Below are positions 1 through 15,065 of a DNA stretch of 64,000 nucleotides, piece by piece. The position numbers and the translations under genes are program-made. This DNA is from JAHRVQ01 sp051278195 (GTDB lineage Bacteria; Pseudomonadota; Gammaproteobacteria; Pseudomonadales; Azotimanducaceae). The stretch covers positions 11,441-75,440 of the forward strand of contig JBNMQM010000015.1 in the NCBI GenBank assembly GCA_051278195.1. The letters are read 5' to 3'. Every line of letters starts with the position of its first letter. Position 1 is the stretch's first letter. The notes beneath the pieces were generated by a model. It was not told the DNA's origin. It did not search any database and saw only the letters and a program-made list of their open reading frames with translations.

Positions 1-702
1 ATCGCAAGGTGTTGCAATCGTAATGGTTGCGGTGTCATTGACCAACGCACCATCTGTAATGCCCGTGACGGTACAAACCACATCGCCAGCGGTTGCAGCT
101 CCTGTTGTACCAGTTGCCCGAAACACGAGGACTTCAGTGCCTGCACCACTAAACCCACTCAGGTCATCGGCTGCAGTGCTATCCATAGGCACAGTAATCG
201 CGGTAGACGACGGCACACCACCTGTGTCGAAGGTGATCGGAGAACCTCCAGCGAAGGACGTTGCACCCAGACTTAATGGATCAGGACTTGGGGCACCGAT
301 CGTGCTAGCGCCTGAAGGTGTATCAGTTGTATCTGTCAGCAGCGGATTTTCGAGATTATAGTCATCGACGCCGTTGGCATTACTGGTAATTTCAAAAATC
401 AGCGTGACCGATTGACTGGTGCTCACTGGGTCTAAGGTGTCCGTTGTGACATTCGTCACCTGCGGAGCCGCTTGAACCAAGTTCACCGTGATGTCGACGG
501 TTGCAGTTTCATTGTAAGCGGTAGCAGTACCACCAACACCGAGGCCACCAGCGTCTAAGAAATCAACACTCACTTGATTCTGGATCACGTGGTCAGCGCC
601 AAGCGTAGCCGCTTGCGCCATCTGACTAAATCCAAACAACGCGAATACAACAAACCCAAACTGGGCTATGCGCGCTCTTTGCTTATGGATGTTTGACTTC
701 AT
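1..702 (-). CDS. Secreted beta-rich surface protein, 3' end outside window
   Basis: The reading frame is open from an ATG at 702 to the left edge (234 codons, no stop), so the C-terminus is missing. Residues 1-32 form a signal peptide: a basic start (KSNIHKQRAR), a hydrophobic core (FGFVVFALFGF) and a MAQA-A cleavage site. The mature part is rich in Thr, Ser, Gly, Asp and Val with hardly any Lys or Cys, as in DUF11-like or cadherin-like surface proteins; phrases such as VTNVTTDTLDPVSTSQSVTL look like beta-sandwich edges. It lies 65 bases downstream of the smaller secreted protein 768-1295 on the same strand and is probably cotranscribed with it. Function unknown; an exported structural or adhesive role is inference. 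Confidence 0.75.
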   Translation of the reverse strand, partial: MKSNIHKQRARIAQFGFVVFALFGFSQMAQAATLGADHVIQNQVSVDFLDAGGLGVGGTATAYNETATVDITVNLVQAAPQVTNVTTDTLDPVSTSQSVTLIFEITSNANGVDDYNLENPLLTDTTDTPSGASTIGAPSPDPLSLGATSFAGGSPITFDTGGVPSSTAITVPMDSTAADDLSGFSGAGTEVLVFRATGTTGAATAGDVVCTVTGITDGALVNDTATITIATPCD

Positions 703-767
703 TAGGTCTGCCTCAAAAATAATATTTATCTACTAGGTACTGTACAAAATTTGTGCCAAAACCCTAT

Positions 768-1295
768 CTACTGCACCAAAACCACAAAACTCACCTCACC
801 GGCCGAGCCAGGAAGTACTTCTTCAATTAGCCAACGAATGTTCGTGTACCGTTCTGGGCTAGCCTGGCGGCGATCTGTACCGCCGCCAAATACGGCTACC
901 TCATACGTGACCTCGTCTGGAGCGCCGTAGTTCTGGCCTCCGTCCGCTGAAAAAACAATTTTAGAACCTTCCCCTGAAGCTGAATCTGACAGATAAACTG
1001 TCAGATCAGGCACCGGATTTTCAATTCTGACTTCCGTTGCAGGCTCGTCGCCGACATTTAAATATCTCACGGTGTAACGCAGCTTTTGGCCCGGCTCAAT
1101 ATCTTCTGCCTCGACCCAACGCGTCACTTCCTGACCATTTTCTTCTATGACGATCTCTTTGGTCACGTCCATATCTAGCTGGATATTGGGATCCGCTACA
1201 GCACCCACTGATATAGGACTTAGCACTGCTATTAATAACAATTCGAGAAACATTTTTCCCTTACCTCTCTTAACTGAGCTGTATACAGAATTCAT
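768..1295 (-). CDS. Small secreted DUF11-like protein
   Basis: A protein of about 175 residues. The ATG at 1295 has GAG six bases upstream and gives a signal peptide with a basic n-region (KRGKGK) followed by LELLLIAVLSPISVGAVA; an ATG at 1313 in the same frame is the alternative. The mature part has the features of a DUF11 ('conserved repeat') beta-sandwich: PGQKLRYTVRYLNVGDEPAT and later the phrase IENPVPDLTVYL. It ends in a W-x-I-EEVLPGSAGEVSF strand pattern typical of these domains. It precedes the larger secreted protein at 1-702 and probably forms an operon with it. An extracytoplasmic structural role is likely; no enzymatic motif is visible. Confidence 0.7.
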   Translation of the reverse strand: MNSVYSSVKRGKGKMFLELLLIAVLSPISVGAVADPNIQLDMDVTKEIVIEENGQEVTRWVEAEDIEPGQKLRYTVRYLNVGDEPATEVRIENPVPDLTVYLSDSASGEGSKIVFSADGGQNYGAPDEVTYEVAVFGGGTDRRQASPERYTNIRWLIEEVLPGSAGEVSFVVLVQ

Positions 1296-1364
1296 TGTTA
1301 ACTCACATCTCACTCTTACTTGAACCGGATATTTTAAAGCCTTTTGCCTAAAATTTCCGCTTCT

Positions 1365-1425
1365 GGGTTAGCCAATGGGACAAATAAACCGCCCCGGTGA
1401 ACGCCGACTTTCCGGCAGCTTACCC
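1365..1425 (-). promoter_or_regulatory. Possible structured RNA leader (three-way junction)
   Basis: In the 436-base stretch without a gene between 1296 and 1731, arms at 1365-1372 and 1418-1425 pair in seven of eight positions (GGGTAAGC with GCTAACCC on the minus strand). They enclose two short perfect hairpins: 1403-1416 (GCCG, six-base loop, CGGC) and 1388-1398 (ACCG, three-base loop, CGGT). A closing stem with two inner hairpins is a layout used by riboswitch-like elements. On the minus strand it would sit about 70 bases upstream of the secreted-protein start at 1295. It lacks the GACGCAAAG core of the class-I cyclic-di-GMP aptamer, and I do not recognise a known family. Confidence 0.3.
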
Positions 1426-1620
1426 AATGATTCGAGCTCCCTCAAGCAAAAATACCAATAAAAATAGTACGTTAAGCAAACTTCCGTACATTCTTATTGA
1501 AGAAACCCCGCTAACTCACTAAACCATTTGCTTTCTGATCTAGCAATTATATGGATAGGGACGCCAAACGATGTAAGCAGGTTGTAAAAATAGATGAGTG
1601 GTATTTTGTCGCCGACTAAT

Positions 1621-1635
1621 GGATAGTTTCTATCC
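1621..1635. other. Perfect 6-bp hairpin downstream of yheU
   Basis: GGATAG-TTT-CTATCC is a perfect inverted repeat about 100 bases beyond the end of the yheU-like gene, read on the minus strand. There is no U-tract after it on either strand, so a factor-independent terminator is not well supported. Apart from this and the element at 1365-1425 I see nothing in 1296-1731. Confidence 0.3.
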
Positions 1636-1731
1636 AATTAGCGTCAATAAGCTGGCAGTAACCAAATCTAAGCCAATGAACCTATAAGAAAAGGCAAAAT
1701 CCTGTCATTGCTCGAGGGACATTAACGATCA

Positions 1732-1944
1732 TTAAAGGGCATCAGCGGCCTGAACCGAGCAGGTCTCGGATTCAGGATCAAATACAATGACCGCAAGGCC
1801 CTTAGAGAGCTGATTTTTAACAGACGCCACCTTCGTACTAAGGGAAGTTTCATGCTGGCCATATTCCGTACCTTCGCGAGTCACGAAATCTTCGATTACG
1901 CCGGTCAGCGCTTCTTCAGACAGGTCTTGCCAAACGATTATCAA
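1732..1944 (-). CDS. yheU: UPF0270 family protein, YheU-like
   Basis: A 70-residue protein that matches the YheU family along its length: the start MIIVWQDLSEEAL, then IEDFVTREGTEYGQHE, then KVASVKNQLSKGLAVIVFDPE. These are the family's most conserved stretches (E. coli YheU begins with a near-identical IPWQDL segment and has REGTDYGEHE). The biochemical role of the family is unknown; it is a small soluble cytoplasmic protein of gammaproteobacteria. It is divergent from the response regulator that starts at 2049, so the 100 bases between them must hold promoters for both. Confidence 0.9.
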   Translation of the reverse strand: MIIVWQDLSEEALTGVIEDFVTREGTEYGQHETSLSTKVASVKNQLSKGLAVIVFDPESETCSVQAADAL

Positions 1945-2048
1945 CGGCTTTCACTTCTAACCTTTAGGCCCGCTATGATATAAAGCTACGAGGCTAATTG
2001 TTAGCTTCCCTCACACATTCATTGTGCTCATTTTCGGAGTCTCACCAC

Positions 2049-2759
2049 GTGGTCCAGTCTGCTATAAAGCTGCTTATTGTCGAGGACGAGCCTATCACAC
2101 GCTCCAAACTGGCTGCTCACTTTGAAAAAGAGGGATACGACGTCACTTGCCGCGAAGATGCCACCGGCGTGCCGCAGCTCGTCTCTGACGAAGATATCGA
2201 GCTTTGCCTGATAGATATCAACCTCCCGGGTAAAGATGGCCTAACACTCACAAGAGAGCTTCGCGCCACATCTGACGTGGGCATTATCCTTGTGACCGGC
2301 AAGGATGAACAAATCGACCGAATTGTTGGGCTAGAGAGTGGTGCTGACGATTACGTAACCAAGCCGTTTGATCCTCGTGAGCTCTTGTCTCGGGTAAAAA
2401 ACCTTCACTGGCGCGTTCAGGCGCAAGAAAAACAGAAAGAAAAAGGCTTCAAGCGCACCTTTGAGGGCTGGTCATTAGATTTGAACAAACGTCAGCTGGT
2501 CACGCCGGAGGAACAAATTCAGGCTCTATCAGCGGGTGAATTTCACCTTCTACTGGCACTGATTGAAAATTCTGGCGAAGTCATGACCCGCGACCAACTG
2601 ATGAACAAGATCCGCAACCGGGAATGGTATCCCGATGATCGATACATAGATGTACTAGTGGGCCAAGTCAGAAGAAAGTTTCGCCAGCATACGCCGGGCA
2701 CAACGTTCATCAGCACCATTCACGGCACAGGTTATCTATTTGCACCTATTGTGGCGTAA
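2049..2759 (+). CDS. OmpR/ArcA-type response regulator
   Basis: Two-component response regulator with an N-terminal receiver and a C-terminal winged-helix DNA-binding domain. I start it at the GTG at 2049, which has GGAG ten bases upstream; upstream codons in frame back to 1998 look untranslated. From this start, the acidic pocket is VEDE near residue 12, the phosphoacceptor is D56 in LIDINLPGKDG, T83 and K105 (TKPFDPRE) complete the site. The C-terminal half has the OmpR signature (GEFHLLLALIENSGEVMTRD...IRNREWYPDDRYIDVLVGQVRRK...IHGTGYLF). The receiver most resembles ArcA/TorR. It lies 72 bases upstream of the giant hybrid kinase, whose own Hpt domain could phosphorylate it as in the ArcB-ArcA relay; that pairing is inference from position and domain content. 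Confidence 0.88.
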   Translation: MVQSAIKLLIVEDEPITRSKLAAHFEKEGYDVTCREDATGVPQLVSDEDIELCLIDINLPGKDGLTLTRELRATSDVGIILVTGKDEQIDRIVGLESGADDYVTKPFDPRELLSRVKNLHWRVQAQEKQKEKGFKRTFEGWSLDLNKRQLVTPEEQIQALSAGEFHLLLALIENSGEVMTRDQLMNKIRNREWYPDDRYIDVLVGQVRRKFRQHTPGTTFISTIHGTGYLFAPIVA

Positions 2760-2831
2760 CGGGCCTCCCTTTCGCCAACAATATTCCCATGCCGAGAATG
2801 CACCGGCTGCGTCTCTCAGGTAAGCTAAAGC

Positions 2832-9145
<6,314 letters not shown>

Positions 9146-9149
<4 letters not shown>

Positions 9150-9955
9150 AGGTTCACCACATCCAAATGCCGGGTCAACGCAAGACCCGGAAAATCATGG
9201 AGTTCTTTATCCAGCATGTGCGATGGCACAACATTGCAGATGGCGCGGAATATATTCTCTAACCGGCCTGGATTTGTTCTTTCCCATTCCTGCAGCATGG
9301 CTTTGATCATCGGCCGCTGCAGATTGTCCTGAGAGCCACACAAGTTGCAGGGTATAATCGGCATCTCACAAATCGTCGCGTATTCTTCAATATCCGCTTC
9401 ATTACAATAAGCCAACGGTCTAATGACGATATTTTTGCCATCATCGCTGAGTAGTTTAGGCGGCATGGTTTTCATTTTGCCGCCATGAAACATATTCAAA
9501 AATAGTGTTTCGATGATGTCATCACGATGATGACCCAGCGCTATTTTTGTGTATCCCGCTTTTTGCGCGTGTTTGTACAAGATCCCACGGCGAAATCGTG
9601 AACACCATCCACAATAGGTTTTACCTGCTGGGACCATTTCTTTCACGAGTGAGTAGGTATCTTCCTGCAGAATTTCGTATTTCATGCCAATCTTTTCAAA
9701 ATAGTTCGGCAATACAGTCTCAGGAAACCCTGGCTGCTTTTGATCCAAGTTTACCGCCACCAGTTCAAAATTTATGGGCGCGTGGGCCTGCAGATTTACC
9801 AGGATATCCAGCATCGTCAGGCTGTCTTTACCGCCTGAAATACAGACCATGATCTTGTCACCTTCCTCGATCATGCCAAAATCAGCGACGGCCTTGCCGA
9901 CATTACGACGCAATCGCTTGTGCAGTTTGTTCTTCTCGTAACGTATTTTATCCAA
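9146..9955 (-). CDS. ttcA: tRNA 2-thiocytidine(32) synthetase TtcA
   Basis: A 269-residue PP-loop ATPase that thiolates C32 of certain tRNAs in the cytoplasm, using an iron-sulfur cluster. The PP-loop SGGKDS is at 40-45. The cluster and sulfur-relay cysteines are in two CxxC motifs: C115-C118 (CGWC, followed by SRFRRG) and C203-C206 (CNLC, followed by GSQDN). GHHRDDIIET is also characteristic of the TtcA/TtuA/TilS group, and the double CxxC places it in TtcA. Length agrees with the short gammaproteobacterial forms. It is convergent with the hybrid kinase, sharing stop-codon bases at 9146-9149, and is single-gene with its promoter in 9956-10100. Confidence 0.95.
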
Positions 9956-10100
9956 GGTTTTTGATCACTTGTGGATTTAGCGCGCAATTCTACCTCCGCT
10001 TAACCATAATCGTCGAGTCAAACTCATTTAAACGGAGTGTTAAGTCATACAATAAGACGTAAGTTACGCCAAACGCTACGAGCGGCGACATAGAGAAGTA

Positions 10101-11147
10101 TTGAGAGCAATGTTGAGAGCTATATCTAGAATATTCGGTTTGATCATAAGCCTGATTGTTGCCGCGCCACTTCAGGCTGCGGTGATACTGCAGTACCACC
10201 ATATTGGGTCAGACTCGCCAGCCATTACCAGCACTTCAATCGAGGCCTTTGAGCAACATTTAGAATACCTGGCCAGCAGCGGGCTTAAAATCGTCCCCCT
10301 GAGCGAAATTGTGCGACACCCAGAGCGGCAAACCCCTCAAAGAGTCGCCATAACCTTTGATGACGCCTACGACAATATCTACCTGAATGCCGTTCCTCGA
10401 CTAAAGGCCCGGGGCTGGCCTTTTACGATCTTTGTTTCAACCGAATATGTCGACCGCAAAGGTTTTCTCACCTGGGATCAATTGCGGGACGTTGAGACCG
10501 CCAACGGACTGGTTGCAAACCACAGCCACAGCCATCTGCACATGCTGAGAAAACAGCAGGGAGAATCTAAACCTGCTTGGCTGAAGCGGTTACGCAAGGA
10601 CATCGAAAAGGCACAGGCATTGCTCGACAAAAACCTAGAAAACCCCCGCCCATACTTCGCTTACCCTTATGGTGAGTACGACGCAGATATTATCAAACTG
10701 ATTAAAGATATGGGATTCACGGGTTTTGGTCAGCAAAGCGGTGCGGTGGGCCCTTTGAGTTTACTTGCGGCGCTGCCTCGATTCCCTCTCAGTGGTGCTT
10801 ATGAGGATTTGGAGACCTTCATCACCAAAGTTCACACCCGAGCATTGCCTGTTAAAGTCAGACCCATATCACCGGTGTTGACCGTTAACCCACCGACTCT
10901 GGTACTGGAATTCCCGGAGCCCGCTAGCCTGCCACTCGAGCGGCTAACGTGCTATGGACCCGGGGGCAAAACTCGCCTTATCAACGTTGCCCCGGGCGTG
11001 TTCGAAGCGACCAACAAGGCGCCATTGCCCCTCGGTCGGTCACGCTACAACTGCACGATGCCAGCCAGCACAGCCGGTGATTTTTATTGGTTTAGCCAGC
11101 TGTGGATTCAGAAAAAACCCGATGGCAGCTGGTATCCAGAACCCTAA
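10101..11147 (+). CDS. Exported polysaccharide deacetylase (CE4) family protein
   Basis: A 348-residue exported NodB-fold hydrolase, expected to remove N- or O-acyl groups from an envelope or extracellular polysaccharide. Residues 1-27 are a signal peptide (RISR before a GLIISLIVAAPLQA core). The metal/catalytic motif TFDD is at 85-88, and the histidine pair of the second motif lies in NHSHSH (H141 and H145). FAYPYGEY is the third motif. A further region (about 245-348) with a proline-rich start and a strand pattern follows the catalytic domain; it may bind substrate. An ATG at 10110 is a possible alternative start. Substrate not inferable; PgaB-like exopolysaccharide deacetylases are the nearest functional analogy. 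Confidence 0.85.
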   Translation: MRAMLRAISRIFGLIISLIVAAPLQAAVILQYHHIGSDSPAITSTSIEAFEQHLEYLASSGLKIVPLSEIVRHPERQTPQRVAITFDDAYDNIYLNAVPRLKARGWPFTIFVSTEYVDRKGFLTWDQLRDVETANGLVANHSHSHLHMLRKQQGESKPAWLKRLRKDIEKAQALLDKNLENPRPYFAYPYGEYDADIIKLIKDMGFTGFGQQSGAVGPLSLLAALPRFPLSGAYEDLETFITKVHTRALPVKVRPISPVLTVNPPTLVLEFPEPASLPLERLTCYGPGGKTRLINVAPGVFEATNKAPLPLGRSRYNCTMPASTAGDFYWFSQLWIQKKPDGSWYPEP

Positions 11148-11186
11148 CACTCACTAACACTAGCTACACTACCTAAACTACCTAGG
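11145..11186. repeat. Degenerate CTA-rich short repeat after stop codon
   Basis: Starting at the deacetylase stop codon, the sequence runs through about five imperfect copies of a unit of roughly nine bases (CTAACACT-like, then CTACACTAC-like, then CTAAACTAC-like). Several copies carry a stop triplet in the plus reading direction. It fills nearly the whole gap to the convergent permease gene. Confidence 0.4.
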
Positions 11187-11193
11187 CTTACAA

Positions 11194-13722
11194 CTACGCG
11201 ATCTCTCTTAAAACAATGGTGGGCGGCGTGCGAACCACACGCAGAGTTGCTAGCGTACCAACCGTGCCGATCAAGACAGTACCGACCGCCGGGCCTAGCA
11301 ACCAGAGCACAGGGTTAAGTGAGTACTCAAGTTCAAATATTTGTGTCTCAAGTGCATACACCGTAATTTCAGAACCGATAGTCGCGAGCAGACCAGCAAA
11401 GAACCCCAGCGCACAAAACTCCACAATCAAACTACCCATCACCAACCTTTGCGACGCACCCAGGGTGCGCAATATCGCATGCTGTTTGAACCGTTCATCC
11501 ATGCTCGCCTGAATGCTGGCAATCAGCACCATGCCACCTGAGATCAAGATTAGACCTAGCACCAGTTCTATCGCCATGGTCACCTGGGCAATGATCGTTT
11601 TTATCTGCGCAATGATTGCGTCAACTTCAAGTACCGTCATCGTTGGATAGGCTCGAAGCAATTCATTGAGGAAGATTTTGTCCTCACGCTCGAGGAAAAA
11701 ACTGGTCATGAATGTAGAAGGGAAATCTTCCAGCGATTCTGGGGAAAATATGATGTAAAAATTAGGCTGCATATTGTCCCAGGCAACAGACCGAATACTC
11801 GCGACAGTGGCGCCAAGCTGTCGGCCTTGGATGTCGAATGTCAATTCATCACCCACCTTCAGGTTGTTACGCACAGCAATATCACGTTCAAGAGAGACCA
11901 ACGGCTCTCCTACATAATCCTCTGGCCACCATTCGCCACTCAGAATGACGTTGTCGTCCGGCAGTGATCTTGCATAGGTGAGGTTTCGATTTGAACTGGA
12001 CCTGGGGCCATCAGCATCTTGATCCTGACCTTGCTCCTGGCCCTGACTCTGCTCTTCATTCTGACGGTCATAATCTCTGGCGCGTTTGCCGTTGACCAGA
12101 CTAATTCGACCTTGAATCATTGGATAGATCGCTTCAGCGGCAATCTCATTATCAATCAACATCGCTCGGATGGGTTGTACATCTTCCGGTGAAATATTGA
12201 TCGCAAAGTGGTTCGGTGCATTCTCCGGAATCTGAGTTGCCCATTCGTCAATCAATGCGGTGCGAACCAAGAATAAAATTAGTAGCAGCATGATGGCGAG
12301 GCTAAATACCAAAATCTGAACCGTGTTCTCCTGACCACGACGCTGCATTCCCGCTAATGCCAAGCGCCAGACACTGCCCGCCTGCATACCCAGTAGCCGA
12401 CCTGATCGGAGCATGCCGTAGGCAACAATGCCGAGTGCAATAATTGACACGACCGCGCCTGTAAAAATCATGAGCGTAAGAAGAATGTCGCCGCTATACC
12501 ACCACATCAGTCCCAGAGTACCGAAAATACCACAAGCATAGGCAAGGCGATCATTGACACCACCGGCATCGAGATCACGACGAATGACCCTTACTGGCTC
12601 AATGCCACGCAATCGAATTAACGGTGGAAGCGCAAAAGAGAGCAAACATACAAACCCGGTGACCAGGCCCAAAATGACCGGCTGCATGCCGGGCGCGGGC
12701 AACTCAATCGGAATAAATGGCTGCAAGATACTCACGATGCCCATCTGAGAGACAAACCCTAGGGCACTACCCATACCTGTGGCCACAAGACCTAAGGTCA
12801 CAAATATCGTGATGAACAAGCTATCAATGCCATTGGGGGTTGCGCCCAGCGTCTTCAGTATCGCGACATGATCATAGTGACGCAGGGAGTATCGTTGCGC
12901 TGATAAGGCTATGGCGACACCCGCCAAAACCACGCCTAATAGACCCCCAAGCAGCAGAAACCGCTCAGCCCGCGCAAGCGCGTTACCGATTCCTTCGGTG
13001 CCTTCTTTGACGCCGAACATTCGGAAGTCTTCACCTAACTTAGGCCTGGCCCATTCATCGAACTCAACAAGGGCGCTTTCTGGGCCGCTAAACAAATAGC
13101 GATAACTCAAACGGCTACCCGGCTGCACCACCTCGGTCCGAGGTACATCAACCATATTCATCATCACGCGAGGACCGACGTTATTAAAGCCGCCGCCACG
13201 ATCGGGTTCTTTAATGAGAGCCTTTTCGACGAAAAACGTCGCAACGCCGATATCCAACATATCTCCGGGTTTTAGATCGAGGGATGGTAGCAAGCGGCTC
13301 TCAAGCCAGACTTTGCCCGGCGCAGGACCACGAGCCACGACATCACCTTTGCGGAATGCCTCGTCCGAAATTATCAGATTACCGCGCAGCGGGTATTCAT
13401 CCGTGACAGCTTTTACGGACGAGAACTGCGCTCGGTCAGCTGAAAATACCATAGACAAAAAGCTAAGTGTTTGGGCGTGCTCGAGCCCTAGAGATTCTGC
13501 TTTTTGCAGATACTCTGGATCCAACTCACCTCGTCCTGAGATGACCCTGTCTGCCGCAAGAAACTGTGCAGACTCCTGAACGAGTGCCTGTTGTAGGCGA
13601 TCAACAAAGAGCGTGATGGTCGTCACAGTCGCGACCGCAATAATCAGCGATCCCAGTAACAATGTGAGCTCGCCAGAACGCCAGTCGCGCGAGAGTAGCT
13701 TCAGAGCTAGGGCAGGGTTCAT
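11194..13722 (-). CDS. ybbP: FtsX-family ABC transporter permease, YbbP-like
   Basis: An 842-residue inner-membrane permease with an N-terminal transmembrane helix, a periplasmic MacB-like region, membrane segments around residues 250-480, a second periplasmic region and three C-terminal helices. FtsX-domain signatures appear twice, for example IALSAQRYSLRHYDHVAILKTLG-like and ERFKQHAILRTLGASQ-like segments (the cytoplasmic loop of FtsX permeases). A low-complexity Gln/Glu/Asp insertion lies near residue 560. It starts two bases after the stop of the ATPase gene 13724-14422, with tesA divergent beyond, matching the ybbA-ybbP/tesA arrangement of E. coli. The substrate is unproven; lipid or lipoprotein extraction and toxin or lysophospholipid handling have been suggested for the family. 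Confidence 0.9.
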   Translation of the reverse strand: MNPALALKLLSRDWRSGELTLLLGSLIIAVATVTTITLFVDRLQQALVQESAQFLAADRVISGRGELDPEYLQKAESLGLEHAQTLSFLSMVFSADRAQFSSVKAVTDEYPLRGNLIISDEAFRKGDVVARGPAPGKVWLESRLLPSLDLKPGDMLDIGVATFFVEKALIKEPDRGGGFNNVGPRVMMNMVDVPRTEVVQPGSRLSYRYLFSGPESALVEFDEWARPKLGEDFRMFGVKEGTEGIGNALARAERFLLLGGLLGVVLAGVAIALSAQRYSLRHYDHVAILKTLGATPNGIDSLFITIFVTLGLVATGMGSALGFVSQMGIVSILQPFIPIELPAPGMQPVILGLVTGFVCLLSFALPPLIRLRGIEPVRVIRRDLDAGGVNDRLAYACGIFGTLGLMWWYSGDILLTLMIFTGAVVSIIALGIVAYGMLRSGRLLGMQAGSVWRLALAGMQRRGQENTVQILVFSLAIMLLLILFLVRTALIDEWATQIPENAPNHFAINISPEDVQPIRAMLIDNEIAAEAIYPMIQGRISLVNGKRARDYDRQNEEQSQGQEQGQDQDADGPRSSSNRNLTYARSLPDDNVILSGEWWPEDYVGEPLVSLERDIAVRNNLKVGDELTFDIQGRQLGATVASIRSVAWDNMQPNFYIIFSPESLEDFPSTFMTSFFLEREDKIFLNELLRAYPTMTVLEVDAIIAQIKTIIAQVTMAIELVLGLILISGGMVLIASIQASMDERFKQHAILRTLGASQRLVMGSLIVEFCALGFFAGLLATIGSEITVYALETQIFELEYSLNPVLWLLGPAVGTVLIGTVGTLATLRVVRTPPTIVLREIA

Positions 13723-13723
13723 G

Positions 13724-14422
13724 TTAGCCCGCCGCCAGCACTTCAGGCACTTGGACGATCATGCCAGATGCAATTTGAATAGAACGATCGCAACGTTCCG
13801 CCAGGCGCAAATCATGGGTCACTAGTACTAGAGTCGAGCCGAAGTCTTGATTGAGTTCAAACAACAGATCAATGATCGTCCCTCCGGTCGTGGTGTCCAG
13901 ATTGCCAGTGGGTTCATCAGCAAACAGAATTTCTGCCGATGAGGCAAACGCACGGGCGATCGCAACCCGCTGTTGCTCTCCGCCCGACAGCTGTCTTGGG
14001 TAGTGATTCATACGATGATCAAGCCCCACTCGCTTCAACAGTTCTTTGGCCTTGGTCTCGGCCTCTCGATCACGCTTAAGCTCAGCAGGCAGCATCACGT
14101 TTTCCAGCGCGGTCAAACTGGCAAGCAATTGAAAGGTCTGGAACACAAAGCCGACCATTTCTGCTCGAACATTCGCCCGCTGCTCTTCATCCATCAGGGT
14201 AATCGTGTGGCGGCCCAGATGAATTTCACCACTGCTGGGCATATCAAGGCCCGCGATCAAACTCAGCAACGTGGTTTTGCCAGAACCCGATGCCCCGACA
14301 ATCGCAACGCTCTCTGATTTCTTGATTTCGAGATCAATCCCTTTCAAGATACACAACTCGCCTTCTGACGTGCTGACTGTCTTGCTAAGATCGACTGTTT
14401 TAATGATTATTTCTTTATTCAT
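13724..14422 (-). CDS. ybbA: ABC transporter ATPase, YbbA/LolD group
   Basis: The nucleotide-binding subunit for the YbbP-like permease. Walker A is GASGSGKTT, about residues 44-52 from this start; the signature is LSGGEQQR and Walker B ends in LFADEPTGNLD, followed by the H-loop VTHD. This LolD/MacB-type sequence pairs with FtsX-family permeases. I choose the ATG at 14422 because GGGA stands seven bases upstream; a GTG at 14434 would add four residues. The gene is translationally adjacent to ybbP and divergent from tesA, whose likely 5' end overlaps it. Confidence 0.92.
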   Translation of the reverse strand: MNKEIIIKTVDLSKTVSTSEGELCILKGIDLEIKKSESVAIVGASGSGKTTLLSLIAGLDMPSSGEIHLGRHTITLMDEEQRANVRAEMVGFVFQTFQLLASLTALENVMLPAELKRDREAETKAKELLKRVGLDHRMNHYPRQLSGGEQQRVAIARAFASSAEILFADEPTGNLDTTTGGTIIDLLFELNQDFGSTLVLVTHDLRLAERCDRSIQIASGMIVQVPEVLAAG

Positions 14423-15065
14423 CAATTTTCCCACTCGTTTGCCAGCCAGAATGCTGGTTGGGCTGCTGTTCTTGTGCTCAATTCAAAGTGTATACGCCAA
14501 TTCGAGCACTATAGTTGTTTTTGGCGATAGCATCAGCGCGGCCTATGGCATGGAGACCAATCTTGGCTGGGTCAACCTTCTCTCTGAGCGACTGGGCGAA
14601 CACCAAATCATCAATGCCAGCGTCAGCGGTGAAACTACTGGAGGCGGGCTAGTCCGACTACAGAAAACCCTCGACGCTCACCAACCGGATGTTGTGATTC
14701 TGGAATTGGGTGGCAACGACGGCCTGCGAGGTTATCCGATTGATAAGATAGAATCCAACCTCGATGCGATGACCCGAATGTCACAATCGGCAGGCGCAAA
14801 GGTTTTACTCGTCGGGATGGTATTGCCACCCAACTATGGACGCCGTTATACCGAGGCATTCGAAGGGGTTTTTAGCAATATCGCAGAACGCTTCAGTCTG
14901 GCCTTTGTGCCTTTTATCCTGGATGGCGTGGCGACTTCCAGCAGCTTGATTCAGCGCGACGGCATTCATCCGAAACCAGAAGCTCAGCAGATGATCATGG
15001 AAGGCATCCTACCCGCACTTCAGCCTCTGCTCATCAATACGGCAACGACGCTAAAAGAACGATAG
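14403..15065 (+). CDS. tesA: Periplasmic esterase/thioesterase TesA (SGNH hydrolase)
   Basis: An arylesterase / acyl-CoA thioesterase I / lysophospholipase of the GDSL (SGNH) family. From the ATG at 14403 it is 220 residues: a signal peptide with two arginines before MLVGLLFLCSIQSVYA, then block I VVFGDSISAAYG with the nucleophile S43. Next come the block III phrase ELGGNDGLRG and the C-terminal catalytic pair D186-H189 in RDGIHPKPEAQ. A TTG at 14439 or ATG at 14451 are alternative starts; no start has a strong ribosome site. It is divergent from, and 20 bases overlapping with, the start of ybbA, as in E. coli where tesA and ybbA are adjacent. The last 15 bases overlap the convergent YgjP-like gene. 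Confidence 0.92.
   Translation: MIISLFINFPTRLPARMLVGLLFLCSIQSVYANSSTIVVFGDSISAAYGMETNLGWVNLLSERLGEHQIINASVSGETTGGGLVRLQKTLDAHQPDVVILELGGNDGLRGYPIDKIESNLDAMTRMSQSAGAKVLLVGMVLPPNYGRRYTEAFEGVFSNIAERFSLAFVPFILDGVATSSSLIQRDGIHPKPEAQQMIMEGILPALQPLLINTATTLKER

Noticed and set aside
1365..1425. Cyclic-di-GMP class-I riboswitch
   Set aside because: The element lacks the conserved GACGCAAAG and GGGCAAAC core; kept only as an unassigned structured element.
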